From NCBI RefSeq assembly GCF_009760925.1, contig NZ_VRLV01000011.1, forward strand, positions 124,001-188,000: a stretch of DNA of 64,000 bases, read 5' to 3'. Origin of the DNA: Nonomuraea typhae. GTDB lineage: Bacteria; Actinomycetota; Actinomycetes; Streptosporangiales; Streptosporangiaceae. A program made the translations under genes and the position numbers. Shown in pieces: positions 40,374 to 47,564 of the stretch; position 1 is the stretch's first letter, and the number at the start of each line of letters is the position of its first letter. The notes beneath the pieces were generated by a model. It saw nothing but the letters and a program-made list of their open reading frames with translations. It had not been told where the DNA came from and did not search any database.

Positions 40374-40730
40374 ATGGACATCGACCGCAGCCGCCTCAGG
40401 GCCACCGCCGAGGCGTATGACGTGGAACGCCGGGACCTGGCCGACGCGGTACGGCGGGCCGCCGACGAGCTGACGGCCATCGGCGACTTCTGGGGAACCA
40501 GCAAGCCGGGCACCACCTTCTTCAAGGGCGAGGGCCGGGGCTACGAGGCGGCCACCGACCAGATCGCGAAGGGCCTGACCCAGCTGGACAAGGGCCACGC
40601 CTCGATCGCGCACCGCCTGCGGCTCATGGGCGACGTCGTCCAGGTCGCCGACTGGGACACTATCGCCGAGATCCTCGCCAGGCTGCCGGAGCCGGATGAG
40701 GATCCGCACGTGTGGGGCGAATCACCCTGA
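40374..40730 (+). CDS. WXG100-like small protein
   Basis: 118-residue helical protein with the motif GDFWGTSKPGTTFFKGEG between two long helices (LRATAEAYDVERRDLADAVRRAADEL and YEAATDQIAKGLTQLDKGHASIAHRLRLMG). This is the helix-WxG-helix form of ESX/type VII partners. It starts 7 bases after the previous stop. It probably pairs with the product of 39461-40366. No ESX core gene (EccC ATPase) is within the window. Confidence 0.75.
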   Translation: MDIDRSRLRATAEAYDVERRDLADAVRRAADELTAIGDFWGTSKPGTTFFKGEGRGYEAATDQIAKGLTQLDKGHASIAHRLRLMGDVVQVADWDTIAEILARLPEPDEDPHVWGESP

Positions 40731-40755
40731 CGTCCTGAGGGAAGACTTCAGATCA

Positions 40756-40776
40756 CCCCCCGACCGGAGAGGGGGG
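40756..40776 (+). promoter_or_regulatory. GC hairpin over the ribosome site of the next gene
   Basis: CCCCCC (40756-40761) can pair with GGGGGG (40771-40776), 9-base loop. The right arm ends 2 bases before the ATG at 40779 and covers most of its purine-rich ribosome site. It could act as a weak terminator for the WXG cassette or limit translation of the membrane protein. Confidence 0.4.
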
Positions 40777-40778
40777 AG

Positions 40779-41516
40779 ATGCGCGACTGGTTCGCCCGGG
40801 AGATCGTCGACGCGGGCAAGCTCCGGCTGTTCTGCTTCTTCGTGGTGTTCCTGCTGACGTTCCTGTTCATCCGGTTCAGCGTGCGGATGATCAGGAAGCG
40901 GGTGCGCTGGTGGCCGGGGAACGTCGCGCCGGGCGGGCTGCACATTCACCACGTGGTGTTCGGGCTGGTGTTCATGTGCCTCGGCGGGACCGGCGGGCTG
41001 GCCGTACAGGATGGGACCTCGGCCGGGGCGGCGGTGCTGGCGGGGGTGTTCGGCGCGGGGACGGCGCTGGTTCTCGACGAGTTCGCGCTGGTGCTGCATC
41101 TGGAGGACGTCTACTGGTCCGAGCAGGGGCGGCTGTCGGTGGACACGGTCTTCATGGCGCTGGCGTTGTGCGGGCTGGGGCTGCTCGGGGTCAGCCCGCT
41201 GGACGCCGACACGTTGTTCCTCGGGACGGACCTGGTCGACGGGGGGATCATCGTCGCGATGAACATCCTGTTCGCGGTGGTGTCGCTGGCCAAGGGGAAG
41301 GTCTGGACGGGGCTGATCGGGGTCTACCTCACGCCGCTGGCGCTCGTGGGGACGGTACGGCTGGCGCGGCCGGGCTCGCCGTGGGCGCGGTGGCGGTACC
41401 AGGAGGGCTCGCGGAAGATGCGCCGGGCCGTGTGGCGTGAGCGGAAGCTCCGGGAGCCGATCGAGCGGGTCAAGCACCTGGTTCAGGATGCGGTGGCGGG
41501 GCGGCCGAGCCTGTGA
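40779..41516 (+). CDS. Conserved integral membrane protein
   Basis: 245-residue protein with about six membrane helices (LRLFCFFVVFLLTFLFIRF, HHVVFGLVFMCLGGTGGLAV, VLAGVFGAGTALVLDEF, VFMALALCGLGLLGV, IIVAMNILFAVVSLAKG, LIGVYLTPLALVGTVRLA). Two striking conserved stretches, GGLHIHHVVFG and LDEFALVLHLEDVYW, are rich in His and acids within or near the membrane and could bind metal. Basic C-terminal tail. Seen in many actinobacteria as uncharacterised. Function unknown. Confidence 0.8.
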   Translation: MRDWFAREIVDAGKLRLFCFFVVFLLTFLFIRFSVRMIRKRVRWWPGNVAPGGLHIHHVVFGLVFMCLGGTGGLAVQDGTSAGAAVLAGVFGAGTALVLDEFALVLHLEDVYWSEQGRLSVDTVFMALALCGLGLLGVSPLDADTLFLGTDLVDGGIIVAMNILFAVVSLAKGKVWTGLIGVYLTPLALVGTVRLARPGSPWARWRYQEGSRKMRRAVWRERKLREPIERVKHLVQDAVAGRPSL

Positions 41517-41641
41517 TCCGGCCGCTTGCCCTCTGGGTTTTGGTGGGGTTTCATACCTACTGGGTCGTTCATCCCCCCCTGAGTGCTTGGCCGTACAGTG
41601 GCGTCACCCTACTGACGGACCGTGCGGAAAGAGTGTGACCG

Positions 41642-42520
41642 ATGAACGACATGGACCTGCTGGCGGAGCGCTTCGAGTCGCACCGGAGCCATCTGCGGGC
41701 CGTGGCCTACCGCATGCTCGGTTCGCTCAGCGAAGCCGAGGACGCCGTGCAGGAGGCGTGGTTCCGGCTCTGCCGTACGGACGTCGGCACGGTGGACAAC
41801 CTTCCCGGCTGGCTCACGACCGTCGTGGGACGGATCTGCCTGGACATGCTGCGGTCGCGGGAGTCCCGCCGGGAGGACCCGATCGGCGAGCGGTTGCCCG
41901 ACCCCGTCGTGAGCACCGGTGACAGCGTGGATCCCGAGCACGAGGCGATGCTGAGCGACTCCGTCGGGCTCGCGCTGCTGGTCGTGCTGGACGCCCTCGC
42001 TCCGGCCGAGCGGCTGGCGTTCGTGCTGCACGACATGTTCAGCGTGCCGTTCGAGGAGATCGCGCCCATCGTCGAGCGCTCGCCCGCCACCACCCGGCAA
42101 CTGGCCAGCCGGGCCAGGCGCCGGGTCCAGAGCGCCAACGTGACCCCCGACCCTGACGTGGCCCGCCAGCGGCAGGTCGTGGCCGCGTTCCTGTCGGCCG
42201 CGCGGGACGGCGACTTCGCCGCGCTGGTCTCCGTGCTCGACCCGGACGTCGTCCTGCGCGCCGAGGGCGGCGACGTGCCCTTCGGCACGCTGCGCGTGGT
42301 CCGCGGCGCGGCCGAGGTCGCGGGACAGGCGCTCACCTACCGCTCCATGGCCGAGCACGCGGTGCCGGTCCTGGTCAACGGGGCCGCGGGCACGCTCGGC
42401 ACGATCAACGGCAAGCCGCTCGTGGTCTCCGCCGTCACCATCCGCGACGGCAAGATCGTGGAGATCGACATCATCGCCGACCCGGAGCGCCTGCGCCGCC
42501 TGGGCATCGGCGCGGGCTAG
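41642..42520 (+). CDS. ECF sigma factor with SnoaL-like C-terminal domain (ECF41/SigJ type)
   Basis: 292-residue ECF sigma factor. Region 2: FESHRSHLRAVAYRMLGSLSEAEDAVQEAWFRL. Region 4: VLHDMFSVPFEEIAPIVERSPATTRQLASRAR. A SnoaL-like domain follows from about residue 170, ending KIVEIDIIADPERLRRLGI, close to the NPDKL-type motif of ECF41. In ECF41 this domain senses or restrains the sigma factor in place of an anti-sigma. ECF41 genes usually sit by an oxidoreductase or decarboxylase; here a NUDIX-like gene follows. Confidence 0.9.
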   Translation: MNDMDLLAERFESHRSHLRAVAYRMLGSLSEAEDAVQEAWFRLCRTDVGTVDNLPGWLTTVVGRICLDMLRSRESRREDPIGERLPDPVVSTGDSVDPEHEAMLSDSVGLALLVVLDALAPAERLAFVLHDMFSVPFEEIAPIVERSPATTRQLASRARRRVQSANVTPDPDVARQRQVVAAFLSAARDGDFAALVSVLDPDVVLRAEGGDVPFGTLRVVRGAAEVAGQALTYRSMAEHAVPVLVNGAAGTLGTINGKPLVVSAVTIRDGKIVEIDIIADPERLRRLGIGAG

Positions 42521-42577
42521 CGCGCCGGGGCACCCCGGCTGCCGGGCCGGCGGCCGGGGAGGACGTACGATCAGCGG

Positions 42578-43114
42578 GTGACCGAAAAGACCGAAACCGT
42601 ACCCGGGTGGCTCGCTCCAGACGAGCTGGAGTCGATGCGCGGGCAAATGCCGATCCTCTACATCGACGCCGTCCCCGTGCGCGTCGACGAAACCGGCGTG
42701 GTGACCCACGTCGGCCTGCTGCTGCGCATCCTGTCGGACGGAACGGTCAGCCGGGCGCTGGTCTCCGGCCGGGTGCTGCACCACGAGAGGATCCGCGACG
42801 CGCTGCTGCGCCACCTGGAGAAGGACCTCGGGCCTGTGGCGCTGCCGAACATCCCGGTCTCGCCCCAGCCGTTCACGGTCGCCGAGTACTTCCCGACGCC
42901 CGGCGTCACCGCCTACCACGACCCGCGCCAGCACGCGGTGTCCCTGGCCTACATCGTCCCGGTCACCGGTGACTGCCGGCCGCGCCAGGACGCGCTCGAC
43001 CTCGTCTGGTTCACCCCGGAGGAGGCGGCATCCCCGCTCGTGCAACAGGACATGGCGGGCGGACAGGGCGTATTGCTCAAACAGGCGCTCGCACACGTGG
43101 GCCGGCTCACCTGA
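42578..43114 (+). CDS. NUDIX-fold protein with degenerate catalytic box (DUF4916-like)
   Basis: 178-residue protein with NUDIX layout: ILYIDAVPVRVDETGVVTHVGLLLRI, then GRVLHHERIRDALLRHLEKDLG. The standard box GX5EX7REUXEEXGU is only partly kept: the REUXEE part reads RDALLRHLEKDLG, which lacks the key metal-binding Glu pair. The C-terminal half VAYIVPVTGDCRPRQDALDLVWFTPEEA is typical. I recall such proteins as DUF4916. It may bind a nucleotide without hydrolysing it. GTG 42578. Confidence 0.78.
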   Translation: MTEKTETVPGWLAPDELESMRGQMPILYIDAVPVRVDETGVVTHVGLLLRILSDGTVSRALVSGRVLHHERIRDALLRHLEKDLGPVALPNIPVSPQPFTVAEYFPTPGVTAYHDPRQHAVSLAYIVPVTGDCRPRQDALDLVWFTPEEAASPLVQQDMAGGQGVLLKQALAHVGRLT

Positions 43115-43188
43115 ACGGCCGGCAAAGGTAAACGCAGCGTCATCCATTCCTCAACTCTGCGTCATTTCCCTGTGTCAAAGTCGTTGTC

Positions 43189-44001
43189 ATGCGACGACTG
43201 GGCCTCCTCATCGTGACCGCGTTGACGACCCTGACGACTCTGACGAGCTTCACCCCGGCGGCCGAAGCCGCCGACCCGACCAACGTCGCCCACCGCGGCG
43301 CCTCCGCCGACGCGCCCGAGAACACCCTGGCCGCCTTCCGGCTGGCCGCCCGGCAGGGCGCCGACATGTTCGAACTCGACGTCCAGGAGACCAAGGACCA
43401 CCAGCTCGTGCTCATGCACGACACCACACTGGCCAGGACCACCGACGCCGAGCGGGTCTTCCCCGGCCGCTCCCCGTGGCAGGTCGGCGACTTCACGCTC
43501 GCCGAGATCCGCAAGCTCGACGCCGGCTCGTGGTTCGGCTCCCGCCACGACGGCGAGCCGGTGCCCACGCTCGGCGAGACCCTGCGCGAGATGGACGGCA
43601 CGGGGCTCGGGCTGCTGCTGGAGATCAAGGCGCCGCAGCTCTACCCCGGCATCGAGGGGCGCGTCGCCGCCGAACTACGCGACAACGCCGCGTGGCTGCG
43701 CCAGGGACGGCTGGTCGTCCAGTCGTTCAGCTGGCGCTCCATGCGCACCTTCCACCGCAGGCTCCCCCAGGTCCCCGTCGGCCTGCTGGGCACGCCCGCC
43801 GTACAAGACCTGCCCGCGCTGGCCGCCTACGCCACCCAGATCAACCCGCCCTACCAGGACCTCACCCGCGCCTACGTGCGCCGCGTGCACAGTCTCGGCA
43901 TGCAGGTCTTCACCTGGACCGTCGACGACCCCGCCACCTGGCGCCGCATGGCCTCCTACGGCGTGGACGGCATCATCACCAACAGACCCGGCATGGTCTG
44001 A
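43189..44001 (+). CDS. Secreted glycerophosphodiester phosphodiesterase
   Basis: 270-residue exported GDPD (GlpQ/UgpQ family), splitting glycerophosphodiesters into glycerol-3-phosphate and an alcohol. Signal peptide to about residue 28 (AEAAD). Active-site motifs: NVAHRGASADAPENTLAAF, FELDVQETKDHQLVLMHD and LGLLLEIKAP. C-terminal GMQVFTWTVDDPATWRRMASYGVDGIITNRP. Likely role is phosphate or glycerol scavenging. The 27-base repeat array starts 9 bases after its stop. Confidence 0.93.
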   Translation: MRRLGLLIVTALTTLTTLTSFTPAAEAADPTNVAHRGASADAPENTLAAFRLAARQGADMFELDVQETKDHQLVLMHDTTLARTTDAERVFPGRSPWQVGDFTLAEIRKLDAGSWFGSRHDGEPVPTLGETLREMDGTGLGLLLEIKAPQLYPGIEGRVAAELRDNAAWLRQGRLVVQSFSWRSMRTFHRRLPQVPVGLLGTPAVQDLPALAAYATQINPPYQDLTRAYVRRVHSLGMQVFTWTVDDPATWRRMASYGVDGIITNRPGMV

Positions 44002-44009
44002 GCCGGCCC

Positions 44010-44099
44010 CGGAGCCGGAGCGGTCCGACTCAGCCGCGGAGCCGGAGCGGTCTGACTCAGCCGCGGAGCCGGTGTGGCCTGAGTCAGCCGCGGAGCCGG
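44010..44099. repeat. 27-base tandem repeat at a convergent gene junction
   Basis: Three copies at 44010-44036, 44037-44063 and 44064-44090, then 9 bases of a fourth. The unit starts CGGAGCCGGAGCGG. Copies 1 and 2 differ by one base. Each carries CGGCTCCGCGGCTGA on the minus strand, the last codons and stop of the gene ending at 44084, so the array repeats that gene's 3' end. The bases around the GDPD stop resemble the unit. Confidence 0.85.
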
Positions 44100-45316
44100 C
44101 GGGCCAGTGCCTCGGCCTCGGCGCGATTGCCTGAGGCGCGCGTCAGCTCGATCGCCTCGCGCAGGCAGGCCCGCCGCGCCTCCTCGTCTCCAGCCAGTTC
44201 CGCCAGCTCCGCCCAGGCCAGCGCCTCCAGCGACGGGATGCGCCGCGCCCGCATCACGGCCGCGCCCCGGCGCAGCGCCGCGCCCGCCTCGTCGGTACGG
44301 CCCAGCCGCCGGTAAGCCGGCCCAAGCGCGATCGCCACCTTGGCCTGGGTCAGCTCGTCACCCGCCGCCAGCCCGGCGGCGTCCTCCAGAGCCCTGGCCG
44401 CGGCCCGATGCCGACCGGCGGCGTCCAGGGCCCGTCCGCGCTGATAGGTCTGTACGGCAGCGCCGCGCCGGTCACCCAGCTGCTCGTGCGCCCGCAGGGC
44501 GGCGGCAAACCACTCCGCCGCCTCGTCCGCCCGCCCCTGGGCCAGCTCGAGCAGCCCGCGCGACTCGGCCAGCTCCGCCTCCAGCCGCAGACCCGTGCCC
44601 GTGGAGGCATCCGGCTGGATGGCCGGGGTGGGTGGGGTGGCTAGGTTGAGTTCGGCGGTGGCGGCCGGGTAGTCGGACAGTTCGACGAGGGCTCTGGCCG
44701 TCTGGTTGCGGAGGCTGGCCTCGGCTGCCCGGTCGCCCAGCCGGTGCGCGGACAGCACGCCGAGTCTGCTGGTTTCCAGCCAGTCCGCGTAGTGCCTGCG
44801 GTGCGCGTACAACGCCCACATGGCTTCCGCGCTCTGCCACACCAGCCGGTCCCAGCCGGCCATCGAGGCCCGGCGCAGCAGCGCCAGCAGGTTGCCGCGC
44901 TCGTCGTCCAGCCAGTCGAGCGCCTCCCCTGCCCCGGTGAACACCTCGCCGTGCTCGGGCTGCTGGGCCAGGCGGAACCGCTCCCCGGTGACGAGGTGGT
45001 CGGCGGCGGCCACCATGCGCGAGTACCACGCCACGGCCCGGCGCAGCGCCTCATCCCGCTCGGCCGCGGGCTCGCCGTCGGCCGCGTGGGCGGCGTGCAG
45101 CCGGACCAGGTCGTGCAGCCGGTAGCGTCCGGGCACCGGCTCCTCGACGAGGTGGGTTTCCAGGAGCGTCCCGAGCTGCGGGCCGACCTCGCCGCCCGCC
45201 AGGGCGGCCGCCAGGTCCGCGGTGAAGTCGTTGCCGGGCAGGAGACCCAGCAGCCGGTAGAGGCGGGCGGCCTCCGGTGACAACCCCCGATATGCGCTCT
45301 CGAACACCGTTTCCAC
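44084..45316 (-). CDS. Truncated STAND/SARP-like TPR protein
   Basis: About 410 residues. The N-terminal part is the winged-helix half of STAND regulators (LSPEAARLYRLLGLLPGNDFTADLAAAL, GRYRLHDLVRLHAAHAA), followed by a DWLDDERGNLLALLRRA segment and about six TPR-like repeats. The DNA-binding, BTAD and NB-ARC domains that precede this in AfsR/SARP proteins are missing. The same WHD block occurs intact in the regulator at 55588-58416. GTG 45316 has GGAAGGG upstream; the frame is open to a GTG at 45412. It may be a gene remnant or a free TPR scaffold. Confidence 0.7.
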   Translation of the reverse strand: METVFESAYRGLSPEAARLYRLLGLLPGNDFTADLAAALAGGEVGPQLGTLLETHLVEEPVPGRYRLHDLVRLHAAHAADGEPAAERDEALRRAVAWYSRMVAAADHLVTGERFRLAQQPEHGEVFTGAGEALDWLDDERGNLLALLRRASMAGWDRLVWQSAEAMWALYAHRRHYADWLETSRLGVLSAHRLGDRAAEASLRNQTARALVELSDYPAATAELNLATPPTPAIQPDASTGTGLRLEAELAESRGLLELAQGRADEAAEWFAAALRAHEQLGDRRGAAVQTYQRGRALDAAGRHRAAARALEDAAGLAAGDELTQAKVAIALGPAYRRLGRTDEAGAALRRGAAVMRARRIPSLEALAWAELAELAGDEEARRACLREAIELTRASGNRAEAEALARRLRG

Positions 45317-45464
45317 GACGGGTTCCCTTCCGCGGCGAACCTGCCGGACGTTGCGGACTCCGGTGTCGCCACGGGAGAAGTCTCGCGTCGTGCCGCAATC
45401 TGGGCAAGACACTTGAACCGCACTTCACATCCGGAAAGGCCGCCGACGGAAGGGAGGTGACGAG

Positions 45465-46541
45465 CTAGATCTCGCAGTTGGTCTCCGTGTCGGCGTCCGG
45501 GCCGCCGTCGCAGTCGTCCGCCGCGCCCGACCCGCCGTCCAGATGATCGAGGCCGTAGCTGCCGCGCAGGACGTCGTTGCCGGCGCCCGCCTCCATCGTG
45601 TCGTTGCCGGTGCCGCCGTTCAGGGTGTCGGCGACCGGGCCGCCGTAGATCGTGTCGTTGCCGGAGCCGCCGTACTCCGTGTTGGCCCCCGGCCCGCCGT
45701 ACAGGGTGTCGTGGCCGCCGTCGCCGTACAGGATGTCGTTGTCCCAGTCGCCGAAGACCTCGTCGTCGCCCGTGCCGCCGGAGACCGTGTCGTTGCCCTC
45801 CACCCCGCTCACGAAGTCGTCGCCGGCGCCGCCGTACACCGAGTCGTCGCCGTCCCAGCCCATGATCGTGTCGTTGCCCGCGCCGCCGCTGAGGACGTTG
45901 GCGGCGGCGTTGCCCTCGATCGTGTCCGCCCCGGAGCCGCCGGTGACGTTCTCGATGCCGGGCAGGCCGTCGTTCTCACCGGCCTCCCCGCAGGGGCAGG
46001 CGGCGAGCTTGACCGTGACCGCGGCGACCCGGCCGGCGTAGCTGACGGTGTCGGTGCCGAGGCCGCCGTCGATGGTGTGGCGGCCGGGGCCCGAGAAGAT
46101 CAGGTCGTTCCCGGCGCCGCCGCTGACCAGCGAGCCGACGCTGCCGGGGTAGCCATAGGCCACGTCGTCGCCGGCGCCGAGGCCGACCAGGGCGTGGTTG
46201 GGGCCGGTGGGGTTAACGCTGTCGTTCAGGTCGCCGACGTCGATGATGAGCTGGCCGGTGAAGCCGGCGGCGGCGGTGCACTCCACCAGCGTGAGGTCGG
46301 CCGGGTTCGGATGCGCGCAGCCGCTCAGCGGGGTGATGGGGACGATGTCGTCGACGAAATAGGTGTCGGCGTCGGGGGCGGTGAAGACCACCTGGTTGAC
46401 CTGGCCCGGCGCGGCCTTGTACTCGAGCTCGCCGGACATGACCCGGGCGAAGGCGTCGGCGGCGTGGGCGGGGGTGACCGCGACGGTGGCGATGGCGATG
46501 GCCGCCGTGGCGACCATGGCTAACTTGCTGGTTGCTCTCAT
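45465..46541 (-). CDS. Secreted RTX-type calcium-binding repeat protein
   Basis: 358-residue exported protein. Signal peptide ends AHA at about 27. A beta domain runs to about 120, and the remainder is a beta-roll of about ten GGxGxDxxx nonapeptide repeats (GGAGNDLIF, GGAGNDTIM, GGTGDDEVF, GGSGNDTIY, GGTGNDTME) that fold on calcium. Four Cys occur near the C-terminus. No enzymatic domain, so probably an adhesin or matrix protein. The C-terminal RTX export signal is absent and a Sec signal is present, as usual in actinobacteria. Codon 7 is TTA (46521-46523). No ribosome site, so possibly leaderless. Confidence 0.88.
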   Translation of the reverse strand: MRATSKLAMVATAAIAIATVAVTPAHAADAFARVMSGELEYKAAPGQVNQVVFTAPDADTYFVDDIVPITPLSGCAHPNPADLTLVECTAAAGFTGQLIIDVGDLNDSVNPTGPNHALVGLGAGDDVAYGYPGSVGSLVSGGAGNDLIFSGPGRHTIDGGLGTDTVSYAGRVAAVTVKLAACPCGEAGENDGLPGIENVTGGSGADTIEGNAAANVLSGGAGNDTIMGWDGDDSVYGGAGDDFVSGVEGNDTVSGGTGDDEVFGDWDNDILYGDGGHDTLYGGPGANTEYGGSGNDTIYGGPVADTLNGGTGNDTMEAGAGNDVLRGSYGLDHLDGGSGAADDCDGGPDADTETNCEI

Positions 46542-46576
46542 GGACGGACTGTGCGCCTGCCCGATTGAACCGGGCT

Positions 46577-46653
46577 TGCAGGTACCTAGCCGGTAGTTAG
46601 GGCGGATGCCCGATACCGTCTGCAGGTCGCGAAATCTAACGTTGTGACCTGCA
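46577..46653. promoter_or_regulatory. Three TGCAGGT(C) half-sites in a divergent promoter
   Basis: TGCAGGT at 46577-46583, TGCAGGTC at 46621-46628 and the inverted GACCTGCA at 46646-46653. The last two form a perfect 8-base inverted repeat with a 17-base spacer, 25 bases before the ABC ATPase start. The first lies nearer the RTX gene. Looks like operator sites for one protein acting on both genes. The protein is not identified. Confidence 0.5.
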
Positions 46654-46677
46654 AGAACCCCCTGACGAAGGAACGAC

Positions 46678-47562
46678 ATGAACACCGCCATCGCCGTCCA
46701 AGGGCTCCACAAGAGCTTCGGCAAGGCCCACGCCCTGGCCGGTCTCGACCTGACCGTCCGGGCCGGCGAGGTCCACGGCTTCCTCGGCCCGAACGGCGCC
46801 GGAAAGTCCACGACGATCCGCATCCTGCTGGGCCTGATGCGCGCCGACTCCGGCAGCGCCCGCCTGCTGGGCGGCGACCCGTGGAAGGAGGCCGCCGAGC
46901 TGCACAAGCGGCTGGCGTACGTGCCGGGCGACGTGAACCTGTGGCCGGGCCTGACCGGCGGCGAGGTCATCGACCTGCTGGGCCGGATCCGCGGCGGCCT
47001 GAACAAGGAGCGCCGCGCGGAGCTGCTGGAGCGCTTCGAGCTGGACCCGCGCAAGAAGGCCAGGACCTACTCCAAGGGCAACCGCCAGAAGGTCGCCCTG
47101 GTGGCCGCGTTCGCCTCCGACGCCGAACTGCTCATCCTGGACGAGCCGACCTCCGGCCTGGACCCGCTGATGGAGGCGGTCTTCCAGCAGTGCGTGGCCG
47201 AGCAGAAGGCGCTGGGCCGCACGGTGCTGCTGTCGAGCCACATCCTGTCGGAGGTGGAGGCGCTGTGTGACCGGGTGAGCATCATCCGGGCCGGGCGCAC
47301 GGTCGAGTCGGGCACGCTTGCCGATCTCCGCCACCTCACCATGACCCAGATCAATGCCGAAATTTCGGGACAAGTCACGGCGATCCCCGGCGCCCGCAAC
47401 CTCACCACCACCGGCCGCACGATCAGCTTCCAGGTCGACGACCGCGACCTCGACAAGGCCATGCTCACCCTGGCCCAGGCCGGGATCGTCAGCCTGACCA
47501 GCGCCCCGCCCTCCCTCGAAGACCTGTTCATGCGCCACTACGCCGCCGAGAAGAGCAACTGA
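46678..47562 (+). CDS. ABC transporter ATP-binding protein
   Basis: 294-residue ATPase of the drug-export type. Walker A GPNGAGKST, Q-loop area YVPGDVNLW, signature YSKGNRQKVAL (the usual LSGGQ replaced by YSKGN, as in many actinobacterial exporters), Walker B LLILDEPTSGLDP and H-loop SSHILSE. C-terminal accessory domain ends PPSLEDLFMRHY. Gene spacing to the permease is 2 bases. Forms an exporter with the next gene. Confidence 0.94.
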   Translation: MNTAIAVQGLHKSFGKAHALAGLDLTVRAGEVHGFLGPNGAGKSTTIRILLGLMRADSGSARLLGGDPWKEAAELHKRLAYVPGDVNLWPGLTGGEVIDLLGRIRGGLNKERRAELLERFELDPRKKARTYSKGNRQKVALVAAFASDAELLILDEPTSGLDPLMEAVFQQCVAEQKALGRTVLLSSHILSEVEALCDRVSIIRAGRTVESGTLADLRHLTMTQINAEISGQVTAIPGARNLTTTGRTISFQVDDRDLDKAMLTLAQAGIVSLTSAPPSLEDLFMRHYAAEKSN

Positions 47563-47564
47563 CC

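Noticed and set aside
45550..46140. Regular GC-rich periodicity in the RTX gene considered as a DNA repeat array
   Set aside because: It is explained by the GGxGxDxxx nonapeptide repeat at protein level; the DNA copies are divergent.
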